Assembly: GCA_024278715.1 (NCBI GenBank)
Contig: JAJRSN010000255.1
Coordinates: forward strand, 1 to 11,443
DNA length: 11,443 nt
Direction of reading: 5' to 3'
Source of the DNA: Calditrichota bacterium
Lineage (GTDB): Bacteria; Calditrichota; Calditrichia; Calditrichales; Calditrichaceae
Shown here: positions 1-8,197 of the stretch, piece by piece
How positions within the stretch are numbered: the first letter of the stretch is position 1
How the letters are laid out: each line of letters begins with the position of its first letter
Position numbers and translations under genes: made by a program
The notes under the pieces: model-generated
The model's database searches: none
What the model saw: only the letters and a program-made list of their open reading frames with translations
Told to the model about the DNA's origin: nothing

Positions 1-1220
1 GCACTCAGTTACAGATTACCTCCATCGATTATTCTCCCTACATGGGCAGAATGGGCATAGGTCGTATTTTCAGAGGAAACATCGCTGCCGAGCATCCGTA
101 CAAGTTAGTGCGAAGAGACGGCTCGCAACACGAAATACGCACAAAACAGCTTTTTATTTTTGAAGGATTGAGCAAGGAAGAAACGCGGGAAGCGCACAGC
201 GGAGATATCTGCGCTATTGTCGGAATCGAAGACATCAATATTGGCGATACTATTGCCGATTACGATAATCCCGAACCCCTGCCCATTATTGCAATCGACG
301 ATCCGACAATCAGCATGACGTTCACAATTAATACGTCTCCTTTTTTTGGCAAGGAAGGGAAATATGTTACCAGCCGTCATTTGCACGATCGTCTTTTCAG
401 AGAGCTGGAATCGGATGTTGCTTTGCGCGTTAAAGAGGGCAGTTCGCCGGATGTGTTTAAAGTTTCCGGGCGCGGCATTTTGCATCTTTCTATTTTTATG
501 GAAAACATGCGTCGTGAAGGATACGAGTTTGCCGTGGGACAGCCGAGAGTTATTTACAAAGAAATCAACGGTAAAAAAGCCGAACCCGTGGAAGAGCTGG
601 TTATTTAAGTTCCGTCGGAATGGGTGGGAAAAGTCATTGAGCTGGTAGGGCAGCGTAAAGCCGTAATGATGAAAATGGAAGAAAAAGGAAATTTGCGCCG
701 ACTGGTTTATCACATTCCCTCAAGGGGATTAATGGGTTTGCGCAATAAACTGCTCACCGCCACGGCGGGCGAAGCGGTAATGTACCATCGTTTTTATCAA
801 TATGAATATTTTAAGGGTTCTTTGCCGCAGCGCCGAAACGGAGTAATGATTTCCATGGGCGACGGAGCGGTAAACGGTTACGCTTTGAATGCGCTTCAGG
901 ATCGCGGTCGCTTTTTTGTCAGCCCGGGCGAACAAATTTATACGGGACAAGTCGTCGGAGAATACAACAAAGAAGGCAATATTGTGGTTAATTTGCAAAA
1001 AGCAAAAAAACTGACCAATATGCGGGCGGCAAGCGCGGACAAGGCATTAAAAATAGCTCCGACCGTAAAATTGAGCCTTGAGGAATGCCTTGAATTTATC
1101 GACGACGACGAGCTGGTGGAAATCACGCCCAAAGCAATCCGCATGCGTAAAATTATTCTGGACGAGGCGCAAAGAAGACGCGCTAACTCGGAAAAATCGG
1201 GTAAAAAGAAGATTAAATAA
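1..1220 (+). pseudogene. typA: Translational GTPase TypA/BipA, 5'-truncated by the window edge and interrupted by an in-frame TAA
   Basis: TypA/BipA is a ribosome-associated translational GTPase of the EF-G family, linked to ribosome assembly and stress growth. The reading frame is open from base 3, so the gene starts left of the window; the GTPase domain is missing and only domain II onward is seen. Recognisable segments are 'MGIGRIFRG' (domain II), 'SGRGILHLSI' (EF-G-like domain III), 'PSRGLMGLR', 'LQDRGRFF', 'KKLTNMRA' and 'FIDDDELVEITP' (TypA C-terminal domain). About 406 codons remain. Codon 202 of the visible frame is TAA at 606-608, between 'EPVEELVI' and 'VPSEWVGKV', where relatives have an acidic residue; GAA to TAA is the simplest change. 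The frame continues without a shift to the normal TAA at 1218-1220. Restart at GTG 624 would give only a 198-residue C-terminal piece. The family call is very secure; whether the gene is dead, misread or read through is open. Confidence 0.93.
606..608 (+). other. In-frame TAA inside typA
   Basis: The codons read ATT TAA GTT. Both flanks match TypA in the same frame, with no insertion or deletion, so a single-base substitution (most simply GAA to TAA) explains the stop. No selenocysteine-type signal is expected at TAA, and I see no obvious downstream hairpin that would promote readthrough. Confidence 0.9.
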
Positions 1221-1576
1221 GCCGTCTTCCGGCGCGCTTAAATACGTTTTTGGTAAAATATTATGTTTTTTATTCTTCCGTCTATCTGCCAATAAGTTAA
1301 AATTAGCGTCGCTTTTTTATTATTGAAACGCGGATAACTAAATAGTCGCAGAAAAACAATTCGTCGGACCGGATTTTTACACCGCAGTAAAAAACATCGG
1401 TATTAATTTTAGTCCGTTTTTGTTTTACCGATTCGTTTCAGACAAACAGTTTTCTTCGCCTTCTCAAAAGATCCATCCGCGCCGCAAAAGTTTTGCAGTC
1501 GTAAATAAAATCGGAATAAATTTTCTGTCAACTTACCCTTCACAAAGTCCAATCGTCAAATCTTGAATGTCGGTAT
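1221..1576. other. Gene-free spacer between convergent typA and the C25 protease
   Basis: This 356-base AT-rich stretch lies between two convergent 3' ends. I see no credible coding sequence and no RNA gene. It holds two inverted repeats: a 7-bp AT-rich hairpin at 1374-1393, and a looser pair, ATCGGTA at 1396-1402 with TACCGAT at 1426-1432 (23-base loop). Neither is a classic GC-rich hairpin followed by a T tract, so the terminators for both genes are not identified with confidence. Confidence 0.6.
1374..1393. repeat. AT-rich hairpin, possible weak bidirectional terminator
   Basis: TTTTTAC (1374-1380) pairs with GTAAAAA (1387-1393) around a 6-base loop. Its place between converging genes, and T or A runs in both arms, would suit a weak bidirectional terminator. 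The stem has only one G-C pair, so this role is a guess. Confidence 0.25.
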
Positions 1577-4500
1577 TCAGCGGATGAGCAACAGCTTTTG
1601 TTTAGCTGAGTATTTTCCCGCTTTAATATGACAAATATAAATTCCGCTCGATAACTGTTCGGCTGTATTGCTTTTCCCGTCCCAGACCAGACTGAACTCG
1701 CCCTGATTCTGCCAGCCGTTAAACAGAGTCCGCACCTCTCTGCCAAGCACATCATAAATGGCTACACGCACTTCGCTCCGTTCGGGCAATTGATAACGGA
1801 TATGCGTTTCGGGATTGAAAGGATTCGGATAAGCGGAGAAGAGTTTAAAAGAGGTAACAGACCTTTGGCGCGAACCGGCGATTTCCGAAATTCCTGTGCT
1901 AAAAATATCCGCATCCCAACCGGCGTCGGCTAAGATAGGATTCGAGGTAAAATAAAAGGTTAACGCTCCCGCCGAATTGGTCGCCACAATTTCGCCCGGC
2001 GAATTATCTCCGGAGAACGGGCTGCCGGACACCTGCGGATAGGTTTTATCCGGACCATCGTAAATATATAATCGGTCGTAATTGGCTGTGGTTTGGAACG
2101 AATTAAAAACCGCTTTAACCGCCGGCGAACGGTCAGCCGGGTAAAAAGTCATGGTGTATTCTTCATTTGTGCTGTAATTGGCGTCTTTGCCACCGCTATC
2201 GTAAAACAAGCCGTCGGTTACGTAATAGGTACCGTTTTGCATCAAATAGACAACTTTTCCGCCGATATTAATAGTAAACGTATCCTGGCACGAATAGGCG
2301 CCCGCTACAAAGTCGAAATAGAGTTCGGCTCGCTCGCCGTCCGGAGCATCGGAACTGGCGGATACCTGAAAAGTGCAATCGATCGTGTCTCCGGCAGCCA
2401 GATCGCCGGCGCTGAAGCTCCCTTCCTGAACGGTTAGATAGGGATTGGTTGTTGTCAAAGTCGCCGTTCCGTTAACGGCGGTTGCGTGTCCCTGGTTAAA
2501 AGCGGGAATAATAAAAGCCGCCGTTTCGCCCGCGTCCAGCACATTGTTTCCGTCGCCCTGTTCGCTATCGTCAATGGTCAAACCGCCGTTATCCAAATCG
2601 GGCGCGTTAACCGTTAAATTGATAGTCGAAGTCCATTTTTTCGCCGAAGTATCCGAAAAAGTCACCTCGCATGTGGCAGAATGCTGATCCGGAACCCCGT
2701 CCTTTGCTTTAAGCAAAAACGCCTGAGGTCCGGGAATGATTTCTGAAGTGTCTATTGTTCCGTAAAAATAGAGGCTGTCCAGCAGCTCGATGTAAGGATC
2801 ATCGGTCGAAATCTGCGATTCGACGTCAACCGCAATTTGGTTTCCGATATTCCGGGCGCTTACATTCAAATAGAACTGTTCCTGATATTCAATTTCACCG
2901 TTGCCGTTGCCCACCCCAGTGTCGTTAACCGTGTAAGAATAAACCACCACGTGCGGTCCGTCCCCGCCGGAAACTTCAACATCGCTGTAAATGGTTTCTT
3001 TATTAAAAGCGGTAACCACCAGCAAAGCCGTTCCGTTTTCAAAGTCGTGGTCAATAGTCACCTCTCCGTTGGCGTCTGTAAGCCCGCTAAAGTACCGACC
3101 GCTCTGCGAAATACAAACCATGGCGTCTTCCACGGCTTGTCCGTTACTCGTTACCTGGGTAGAATACGGAGAGCCGGCGGTAATTGTAGTGTTGGAGATT
3201 TCAAGATTTGCCGGAAGGTCGGTTCGAACTTGCATCGACGGATCTCCGAAAATGCACCATGTTTCGACCGTTTCCAGATCGGACGACGAATTCGATTCGT
3301 TTAACATCAAAGCAAATCCGTTGATCACAATGGAACCGATAAACGTGCGCTGTTCATGGGTGTTAATACCGTTTTGTCCCGAATGCTCGTCATAATTATA
3401 ACCGCCGATTAAAATATCGTTAAAATAATCCTGCCCGCGCATCGGCGGCTGCCACGGCTGATTGATGGTGCTTCCCAAAAACATCACCGCTCCGCCGTTT
3501 TCTTTGTGCAGCCAGGCTTCGGCAAAACATTCTCCGTCGTCAAACGCGCCGTTAACGCAAGCCACGGAAAAGATAAAGGGCAGCATGGAACCGTTGGTAA
3601 GATTTTGAACATCGCTGTTGCTAAAGCCCGAAGTGCCCCACGATGTCATCGATCCGTGCCCGCAGTAATTAATAATCCCGGTACCGGAATTAACCGCATC
3701 GCTCACCATGGCGGAAGTCGCTCCCGGATCATAAACATCATGATAATAATCATAGGTAAAAGGATCTAACTTGTCGCCCCAAATTATCTGAATATGATCC
3801 TTGTCCATTTCGCCGTCGTCGCCGCTTCCGGAGCCTTCGGCGGAACCTATTCCGGTGGCTGTTTTGTACCAGTTGGCGCCAGCTTCTGGGGATTTTTCGT
3901 AATTGATAATCTTATTTACCTGAACCGTTACTTGTTGGGAAGACTCGGCGGAAAAGCGCCCGACACTGATATCGGCGTAATTATCATCGCCCGCCACACA
4001 TCCCAACTGCGGATCCATCGGTCCATTCTCGCTTGTTCCCTTATCCGATTGAATTTCATTCCAGTCGCCCACCAATTGGACGTAAAGCAGATTATTGTTC
4101 TCATCATATTTCTGCTGAATTAAATCCTTTACATTCGTGCCGGCGGGAACGATTTCCCGAGAAACATTAAACCCCTTTTCCCGCTTCCAGTTTATGTACG
4201 GCGCAATTGCGGAAGTATCCCTGTCCGTGGTGATCACCAGAATATCTCCGTGCTGACCGTAATCCAAATCTTGCTGCGAACGCGTGTAGTTCAGGAAAGT
4301 CGATTGATAAATGCCGTCCATTTCGGGCAGTATTTTAAATTCCGGATTGCGCACTAAGGGATTGATCGGTCTCGAATCGTTCTCTTTAAGAGTTATCTTA
4401 ATTTGCTGATAGACCCGCAGCCTTTTCTGAACGGCGTTGTACTGAAACGGATAAAAGTAAACGGTAATGCCGCGCACATCCTTCAGGATAAACGGGCGGG

Positions 4501-4930
4501 TTTTGCTAACCACAGAATCGGGATACCAGGAATCGACGACGGACTCCGGCGCAATTTTGTACGGAATGGTATCGGGATTTTGATGACGATAAATAACCCC
4601 GCGCGAAGGAAGTAACGGATAGCGTAAATCCACATCCTCGTAATTCACGCCCTCAATCAGCAAATCCACATTGCGCAACGGCGGCAATTGAATGGTTGCA
4701 TGAACAAAAGGCAGTTCCGCAAATCCTTTTTTTTGTAAAAACACGCTGCTGCCAAATCGAATTTTAGAATAAACCGAACCGGCTTTTTCCACGATATCAA
4801 CCTGATAGTTCAGTAAATCAAGCGTTATTTCGTGAGAACCTGGTTCCTGTTTTTCATAGGTGATTTGATAATCTTTGGCAAATAAAACCGCACCAAAAAA
4901 AGAAAAAAACAAAACAAGAAACATTTTCAT
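1577..4930 (-). CDS. Secreted gingipain-like C25 cysteine peptidase with CUB and C-terminal sorting domains
   Basis: Predicted exported peptidase of family C25 (gingipain R/K type), 1117 residues. Residues 1-18 form a signal peptide (cleavage probably after 'VLFA'). About 20-225 is a propeptide-like region with beta-rich character. The catalytic domain spans about 226-570: His425 lies in 'NYCGHGS' and the nucleophile Cys458 in 'SVACVNG'. Their spacing of 33 residues equals that of His211 and Cys244 in RgpB. A 'FGDPSM' motif closes the domain. Then come an Ig-like domain (about 575-655), two Ig-like repeats each with an 'NG/NN..(E/D)..E' start (about 660-890), and a CUB domain (about 893-1012, 'DRLYIYDG', 'GWDADI'). 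The tail (about 1027-1117, 'YPNPFNPETHIRY', 'YDVLGREVRTL', 'GIYICHI') is the FlgD/Por-type sorting domain seen on secreted proteins of FCB bacteria. Start choice: AGGAG at 4938-4942 lies 7 bases before ATG 4930. Stop is TGA. Cleavage specificity cannot be read from sequence; secretion by a type IX-like route is inferred. Confidence 0.93.
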   Translation of the reverse strand: MKMFLVLFFSFFGAVLFAKDYQITYEKQEPGSHEITLDLLNYQVDIVEKAGSVYSKIRFGSSVFLQKKGFAELPFVHATIQLPPLRNVDLLIEGVNYEDVDLRYPLLPSRGVIYRHQNPDTIPYKIAPESVVDSWYPDSVVSKTRPFILKDVRGITVYFYPFQYNAVQKRLRVYQQIKITLKENDSRPINPLVRNPEFKILPEMDGIYQSTFLNYTRSQQDLDYGQHGDILVITTDRDTSAIAPYINWKREKGFNVSREIVPAGTNVKDLIQQKYDENNNLLYVQLVGDWNEIQSDKGTSENGPMDPQLGCVAGDDNYADISVGRFSAESSQQVTVQVNKIINYEKSPEAGANWYKTATGIGSAEGSGSGDDGEMDKDHIQIIWGDKLDPFTYDYYHDVYDPGATSAMVSDAVNSGTGIINYCGHGSMTSWGTSGFSNSDVQNLTNGSMLPFIFSVACVNGAFDDGECFAEAWLHKENGGAVMFLGSTINQPWQPPMRGQDYFNDILIGGYNYDEHSGQNGINTHEQRTFIGSIVINGFALMLNESNSSSDLETVETWCIFGDPSMQVRTDLPANLEISNTTITAGSPYSTQVTSNGQAVEDAMVCISQSGRYFSGLTDANGEVTIDHDFENGTALLVVTAFNKETIYSDVEVSGGDGPHVVVYSYTVNDTGVGNGNGEIEYQEQFYLNVSARNIGNQIAVDVESQISTDDPYIELLDSLYFYGTIDTSEIIPGPQAFLLKAKDGVPDQHSATCEVTFSDTSAKKWTSTINLTVNAPDLDNGGLTIDDSEQGDGNNVLDAGETAAFIIPAFNQGHATAVNGTATLTTTNPYLTVQEGSFSAGDLAAGDTIDCTFQVSASSDAPDGERAELYFDFVAGAYSCQDTFTINIGGKVVYLMQNGTYYVTDGLFYDSGGKDANYSTNEEYTMTFYPADRSPAVKAVFNSFQTTANYDRLYIYDGPDKTYPQVSGSPFSGDNSPGEIVATNSAGALTFYFTSNPILADAGWDADIFSTGISEIAGSRQRSVTSFKLFSAYPNPFNPETHIRYQLPERSEVRVAIYDVLGREVRTLFNGWQNQGEFSLVWDGKSNTAEQLSSGIYICHIKAGKYSAKQKLLLIR

Positions 4931-4992
4931 TTTTTAGCTCCTATTTTGTAATAAAGGAATGAGGGGAAATTATTGTTTGTAATATAAACACG

Positions 4993-5014
4993 ATTGGTAA
5001 ACAAAAAAACCAAT
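4993..5014. repeat. Inverted repeat upstream of the C25 peptidase gene
   Basis: ATTGGT (4993-4998) and ACCAAT (5009-5014) form 6-bp arms around a 10-base A-rich spacer, 63 bases upstream of the peptidase start on the minus strand. It could be an operator near the promoter or a weak hairpin after the DUF2461 gene. I could not fix a clear -35/-10 pair here, so the role is unproven. Confidence 0.25.
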
Positions 5015-5116
5015 TTCGTCAAAAATAGGGGCAAATTTTATTTTAATAAAACCGGTAAAATTGACGGCTTCTATTTTTTAATAATGCTGCCGGATTGATG
5101 ACAGATTTCCCTATAG

Positions 5117-5839
5117 TTAAATAATTTGAGAACCGTTGTTCATATTTAAAACCATTTCAACCAGCCATTCCTGGAGCTGAGCCATTTCTAAAAAGGCTTC
5201 GAAGCAAAAATTCACAATTTCTTCTGAAAACACTTTTGCGGAAACCGGTTCCCTGTAAACTAAAGTCAATCCTTTATAAAGCAAGAACTCTGCGTTGGGA
5301 TGATCTTTCGGATAACCGCGCGGAATACGTTTCCCTGATTTTTCTCCGACCTGGTACTGCGGATGTTTTTGTAATATTGCGGAAATTATTTTTTTCAATT
5401 CTGCGCCCGCCGGTTCGGAGATCACCCTGTCCCGATATGCTTTTAGATGTTGAGGGGGAAAAATATAGATCCCTGCGCCGATCAGTATTTCGCTTTCATC
5501 CAATTGAAAATAAAAACCCGGATTCTGAACTTTTTTAAAAGGACCCTCCCAAAAATAGATGCCGAGATGGGTTTTGTACGGGGCTTTGCTCGCGCTAAAA
5601 CGCGTGTCGCGATGGATTCTGAAAATCGATTTGTCCACCCTTGGCTCCGCCACAATGTTCGGTCGGATCTGCCGCAATTGCTCACCCATATCCATCACAA
5701 ATTCTTTGGCGGGATTCAGAACAAAATTCTCAAAATCTGTTTTATGTTGTTTAAACCAAAGCCTTTGATTGTGGAGTTTCAGGTCTTTAAAAAATTCCAC
5801 GGTTTCGGGATAAAATCCTTTAAATTTTTTTCCGTTCAT
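5117..5839 (-). CDS. DUF2461 family protein
   Basis: A 240-residue protein of the DUF2461 (TIGR02453) family, whose biochemical function is not established. Family hallmarks seen are the N-terminal 'FYPETVEFFKDLKLHNQRLWF' region (residues about 9-29), 'DKSIFRIHRDTRFSASKAPYKTH' (about 69-91), the aromatic run 'PGFYFQLDESE' and the 'IGAGIYIFPP' strand. Length is usual for the family and the ORF looks intact. No signal peptide or membrane segment is visible, so it is probably cytoplasmic. Start ATG at 5839 is preceded by only a weak AAGAGA ribosome site. It lies upstream of and in the same direction as the C25 peptidase, but the 186-base gap with its inverted repeat suggests separate transcription. 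A possible 29-codon ORF ends 17 bases before it. Confidence 0.88.
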   Translation of the reverse strand: MNGKKFKGFYPETVEFFKDLKLHNQRLWFKQHKTDFENFVLNPAKEFVMDMGEQLRQIRPNIVAEPRVDKSIFRIHRDTRFSASKAPYKTHLGIYFWEGPFKKVQNPGFYFQLDESEILIGAGIYIFPPQHLKAYRDRVISEPAGAELKKIISAILQKHPQYQVGEKSGKRIPRGYPKDHPNAEFLLYKGLTLVYREPVSAKVFSEEIVNFCFEAFLEMAQLQEWLVEMVLNMNNGSQII

Positions 5840-5856
5840 AATTATTCTCTTTTAAT

Positions 5857-5946
5857 TTATGGTTGAATTTTTTTGGGAATAATGCGATCGTTAAAAACGC
5901 AATAATCTTCCGGTAATTCTTTAACCGTGAGTCCGCGCGAAATCAT
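5857..5946 (-). CDS. Possible 29-residue small protein upstream of the DUF2461 gene
   Basis: A short open frame on the minus strand starts at ATG 5946 with 'MISRGLTVKELPEDY' and ends with 'RIIPKKIQP' and TAA at 5857-5859. Its composition (charged and hydrophobic residues mixed) looks more protein-like than the surrounding AT-rich spacer. A weak AGGT lies about 10 bases before the ATG. The frame stays open further upstream ('KYWYVISGNAK') without a standard start, so this could instead be the remains of a longer gene. The 17-base gap to the DUF2461 start would fit co-transcription. I recognise no family. Confidence 0.3.
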   Translation of the reverse strand: MISRGLTVKELPEDYCVFNDRIIPKKIQP

Positions 5947-6168
5947 TTTGGCATTACCTGAAATTACGTACCAATATTTAGTTACATTTATTTTAAATTA
6001 CAAATTTTCTTTTCTGTTTTTTTCCATTCGGTTTAATTTAAACAAAAATCCCGTTTTTACGGTAAAATAACCACCAATAAAATTCACATGGTTGCGTTAT
6101 AAATTTTGTTTTTTTATATTACAATTTCCTTAAATATAATTTGAACGAAACTCAACTAAGGATGGCTT
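5947..6168. promoter_or_regulatory. AT-rich divergent promoter region between the DUF2461 side and the etf operon
   Basis: The full gap between the DUF2461 and etfB starts is 329 bases; apart from the small ORF it is very AT-rich and holds no gene. The best core element is TATAAT at 6135-6140, facing etfB and 28 bases before its ATG; upstream T-rich DNA offers only a poor -35 box. For the leftward genes I see no clear promoter. AAGGA at 6158-6162 sits 6 bases before the etfB ATG. Confidence 0.45.
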
Positions 6169-7059
6169 ATGAGTTACAAAATTGTTGTTCTTGTTAAGCA
6201 AGTGCCGGATACCGCCAATATTTCCGGCGAAGTAATGAAACCCGACGGCACCGTAAACCGCGCGATGCTGCCCGCTATTTTTAACCCGGAAGATCGGGTT
6301 GCTCTTGAACTGGCTTTACAAGTTAAAGACCGGTACGGCGGCACCGTAAAAGCTATTACCATGGGACCGCCCAAAGCTTCGGAAGTGTTAAGAGAATGTC
6401 TTTACATGGGCGCGGATGAAACCGTTTTAATCAGCGATCGTAAATTTGCCGGAGCCGACACTTTAGCCACCTCTTATGTTCTCAGCGAAGCTCTTAAAAA
6501 ACTGGGAAAATTCGATCTGGTTTTTGCGGGGCGTCAGGCAATTGACGGCGACACGGCGCAGGTTGGTCCGCAAACGGCGGAAAAACTGGGCATTCCCCAA
6601 ATCACCTATGCCGAACAGATTCTGAATTTAACCGACAACACCATTTCCGTAAAGCGGAAGATCGACGGAGGGCATGAAATTGTTCAGGGCAAATTACCTT
6701 TGTTGTTGACGGTTATTAAAGACGCCGCCATCCCCCGACCGTTTAGAGCCAAACGGGTAATGGCATATAAAAATGCCTGTACCCTGCTTGAGCTGGAAAA
6801 GATGGTAGAAAGCAATTCTTTGCTTTACGTCGATACGTTAAAAGAAGAATATGAATCAAAGGGACTTTTTATCCCAACTTTGACCATGGACGATTTGGAC
6901 GTTGATCCGGCGCGTTGCGGATTAGCCGGATCGCCGACCAAGGTTCACAAAGTAGAATCCGTTGTTCTTGCCAGTAACGAGCATATTCGGATTGAACCGA
7001 ACAAAGAAGGATTAAGCTTATTAATCGACAAATTACTGGAAGATCATACGCTCGGTTAA
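6169..7059 (+). CDS. etfB: Electron transfer flavoprotein beta subunit (EtfB/FixA family)
   Basis: EtfB forms the ETF heterodimer with EtfA and accepts electrons from acyl-CoA dehydrogenases. The 296-residue protein opens with the Rossmann-like strand 'IVVLVKQVPDT' (5-15). It carries 'MGPPKASEVLRECLYMGAD' (65-83), and 'AGRQAIDGDTAQVGPQ' (120-135), the conserved ETF-beta loop that in the family binds AMP or a second FAD. 'IPRPFRAKRVMAYKNA' (188-203) fills the family signature region. 'GLAGSPTKV' (251-259) is a C-terminal motif I associate with the FixA-like/group II ETFs, some of which bifurcate electrons, rather than with mitochondrial-type EtfB. AAGGA at 6158-6162 supports the ATG at 6169, and TAA ends the gene. 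It is first in an etfB-etfA-acyl-CoA dehydrogenase cluster, 97 bases before etfA. Whether this ETF bifurcates cannot be settled from the sequence: no fixC/fixX or ETF-quinone oxidoreductase gene is in the window. Confidence 0.95.
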   Translation: MSYKIVVLVKQVPDTANISGEVMKPDGTVNRAMLPAIFNPEDRVALELALQVKDRYGGTVKAITMGPPKASEVLRECLYMGADETVLISDRKFAGADTLATSYVLSEALKKLGKFDLVFAGRQAIDGDTAQVGPQTAEKLGIPQITYAEQILNLTDNTISVKRKIDGGHEIVQGKLPLLLTVIKDAAIPRPFRAKRVMAYKNACTLLELEKMVESNSLLYVDTLKEEYESKGLFIPTLTMDDLDVDPARCGLAGSPTKVHKVESVVLASNEHIRIEPNKEGLSLLIDKLLEDHTLG

Positions 7060-7156
7060 CGGTCGGATTTTGGAAGATCAATCGATTATTTCTGAAAATC
7101 GGTCAAAATAACAGAGCGATTCAAATCTGAATAACACAAAATGGGAAAGGAAATTC

Positions 7157-8176
7157 ATGGCACAGGGTAAGCCTCAGGTCTGGGTTTTTGTGGAACAGCG
7201 CTCAGGCACACCGGCAGATGTGAGTTTTGAATTGCTTTCAAAGGGTCGAAAATTAGCCAATGAATTAAAGGGAACTTTGAAGGCAGTTGTAATTGGTCAC
7301 CAAATGAAAGAGGTTGCGAAGCGCACCTTTGAATTTGGCGCCGATGAGGCGTTATTGGTGGATCATCCTTCTTTAAAAGAATACAACACGCTCCCGTACA
7401 GCCGAATTGTAAGTCAACTAATCGACGAGCATCAACCGCGGATTGTATTATTCGGCGCAACCTTTATCGGTCGCGACCTTGCGCCGCGCGTTGCATCGCA
7501 CACCCGCAGCGGACTCACAGCCGATTGTACGGACCTGCAAATTTCCGATGTCACTTATTTAAGAAAAGACTACAAACAGTTGCTTTTGCAAATTCGACCC
7601 GCCTTTGGCGGAAACATTATCGCCACGATTATAACGCCCGAAACGCGAGTGCAAATGGCGACGGTTCGCGAAGGCGTAATGGAAATGCACAAGCTAAATA
7701 AACCCGTCAACGGCAAAATCACCTAAATACCTTTTACGCCCGATCCGGTTGACGAACTGGTCAAAATCATCGAACATCATAGAGAAGAAAATCGCGTAAA
7801 CCTTAAAGCAGCGCCGATAATTGTTGCCGGCGGTTACGGGATGGGTTCCAAAGAGAACTTTCAACTTCTTTACGAGTTGGCAGATTTGCTCGGCGGCGAA
7901 GTTGCCGGCAGCCGCGCCGCCGTTGATGCGGGATTTATTGATCATTCCAGACAGGTCGGTCAAACCGGCGTAACCGTTCGACCGCGCCTTTACATTGCCT
8001 GTGGTATTTCCGGCGCCATTCAACACCGGGCAGGCATGCAGGAATCCAAAAAAATCATCGCCATCAACACCGATCCCGAGGCGCCTATCTTCGATATTTG
8101 CCATTACGGAATCGTTGGCGATGCAATGGATGTTATTCCCAAATTCATCGAAACCTATAAACACAAGTTAAAATAA
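7157..8176 (+). pseudogene. etfA: Electron transfer flavoprotein alpha subunit, interrupted by an in-frame TAA
   Basis: EtfA binds the FAD that carries electrons from acyl-CoA dehydrogenase. AAAGGA at 7146-7151 precedes ATG 7157. Codons 1-189 give domain I, with 'WVFVEQRSG' at the start and 'TRSGLTADCTDLQI' near 115-128. Codon 190 is TAA (7724-7726). The same frame then runs 149 codons to TAA 8174-8176 and encodes the FAD domain: 'IIVAGGYGMGS', 'GSRAAVDAGF', 'RQVGQTGVTVRP', 'LYIACGISGAIQH' and 'IAINTDPEAPIFD'. The whole, about 339 codons, is the usual EtfA length. The break falls at the linker between the two domains. A two-protein split is unlikely: no ATG, GTG or TTG lies in frame after the stop until ATG 7841, which would remove the first strand and the glycines of the FAD fold. 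It sits between etfB and the dehydrogenase, as an intact partner would. The identity is secure; functional status is uncertain. Confidence 0.93.
7724..7726 (+). other. In-frame TAA inside etfA
   Basis: The codons read ACC TAA ATA. Upstream ('NKPVNGKIT') and downstream ('IPFTPDPVDELV') pieces are in one frame, so no indel is involved. One base change from GAA, CAA, AAA or another neighbour codon would explain it. The position is in the variable linker between domain I and the FAD domain, so the original residue cannot be deduced. Confidence 0.9.
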
Positions 8177-8197
8177 AAACAAACATTTGAGGATACC

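Noticed and set aside
624..1220. Independent C-terminal TypA protein starting at GTG 624
   Set aside because: There is no well-spaced ribosome site, and the TypA C-terminal piece alone is not a known stand-alone gene; the upstream half is the same gene.
1396..1432. ATCGGTA/TACCGAT inverted repeat as a terminator or RNA element
   Set aside because: The loop is 23 bases, the stem is short and no T run follows; it is probably chance.
2093..2437. Plus-strand frames opposite the C25 protease
   Set aside because: They are antisense shadows with no recognisable motifs, lying over a clearly conserved minus-strand protein.
7841..8176. Separate gene for the EtfA FAD domain starting at ATG 7841
   Set aside because: This start would cut away the 'IIVAGG' strand at the front of the FAD fold, and the conserved sequence clearly begins earlier in the same frame.
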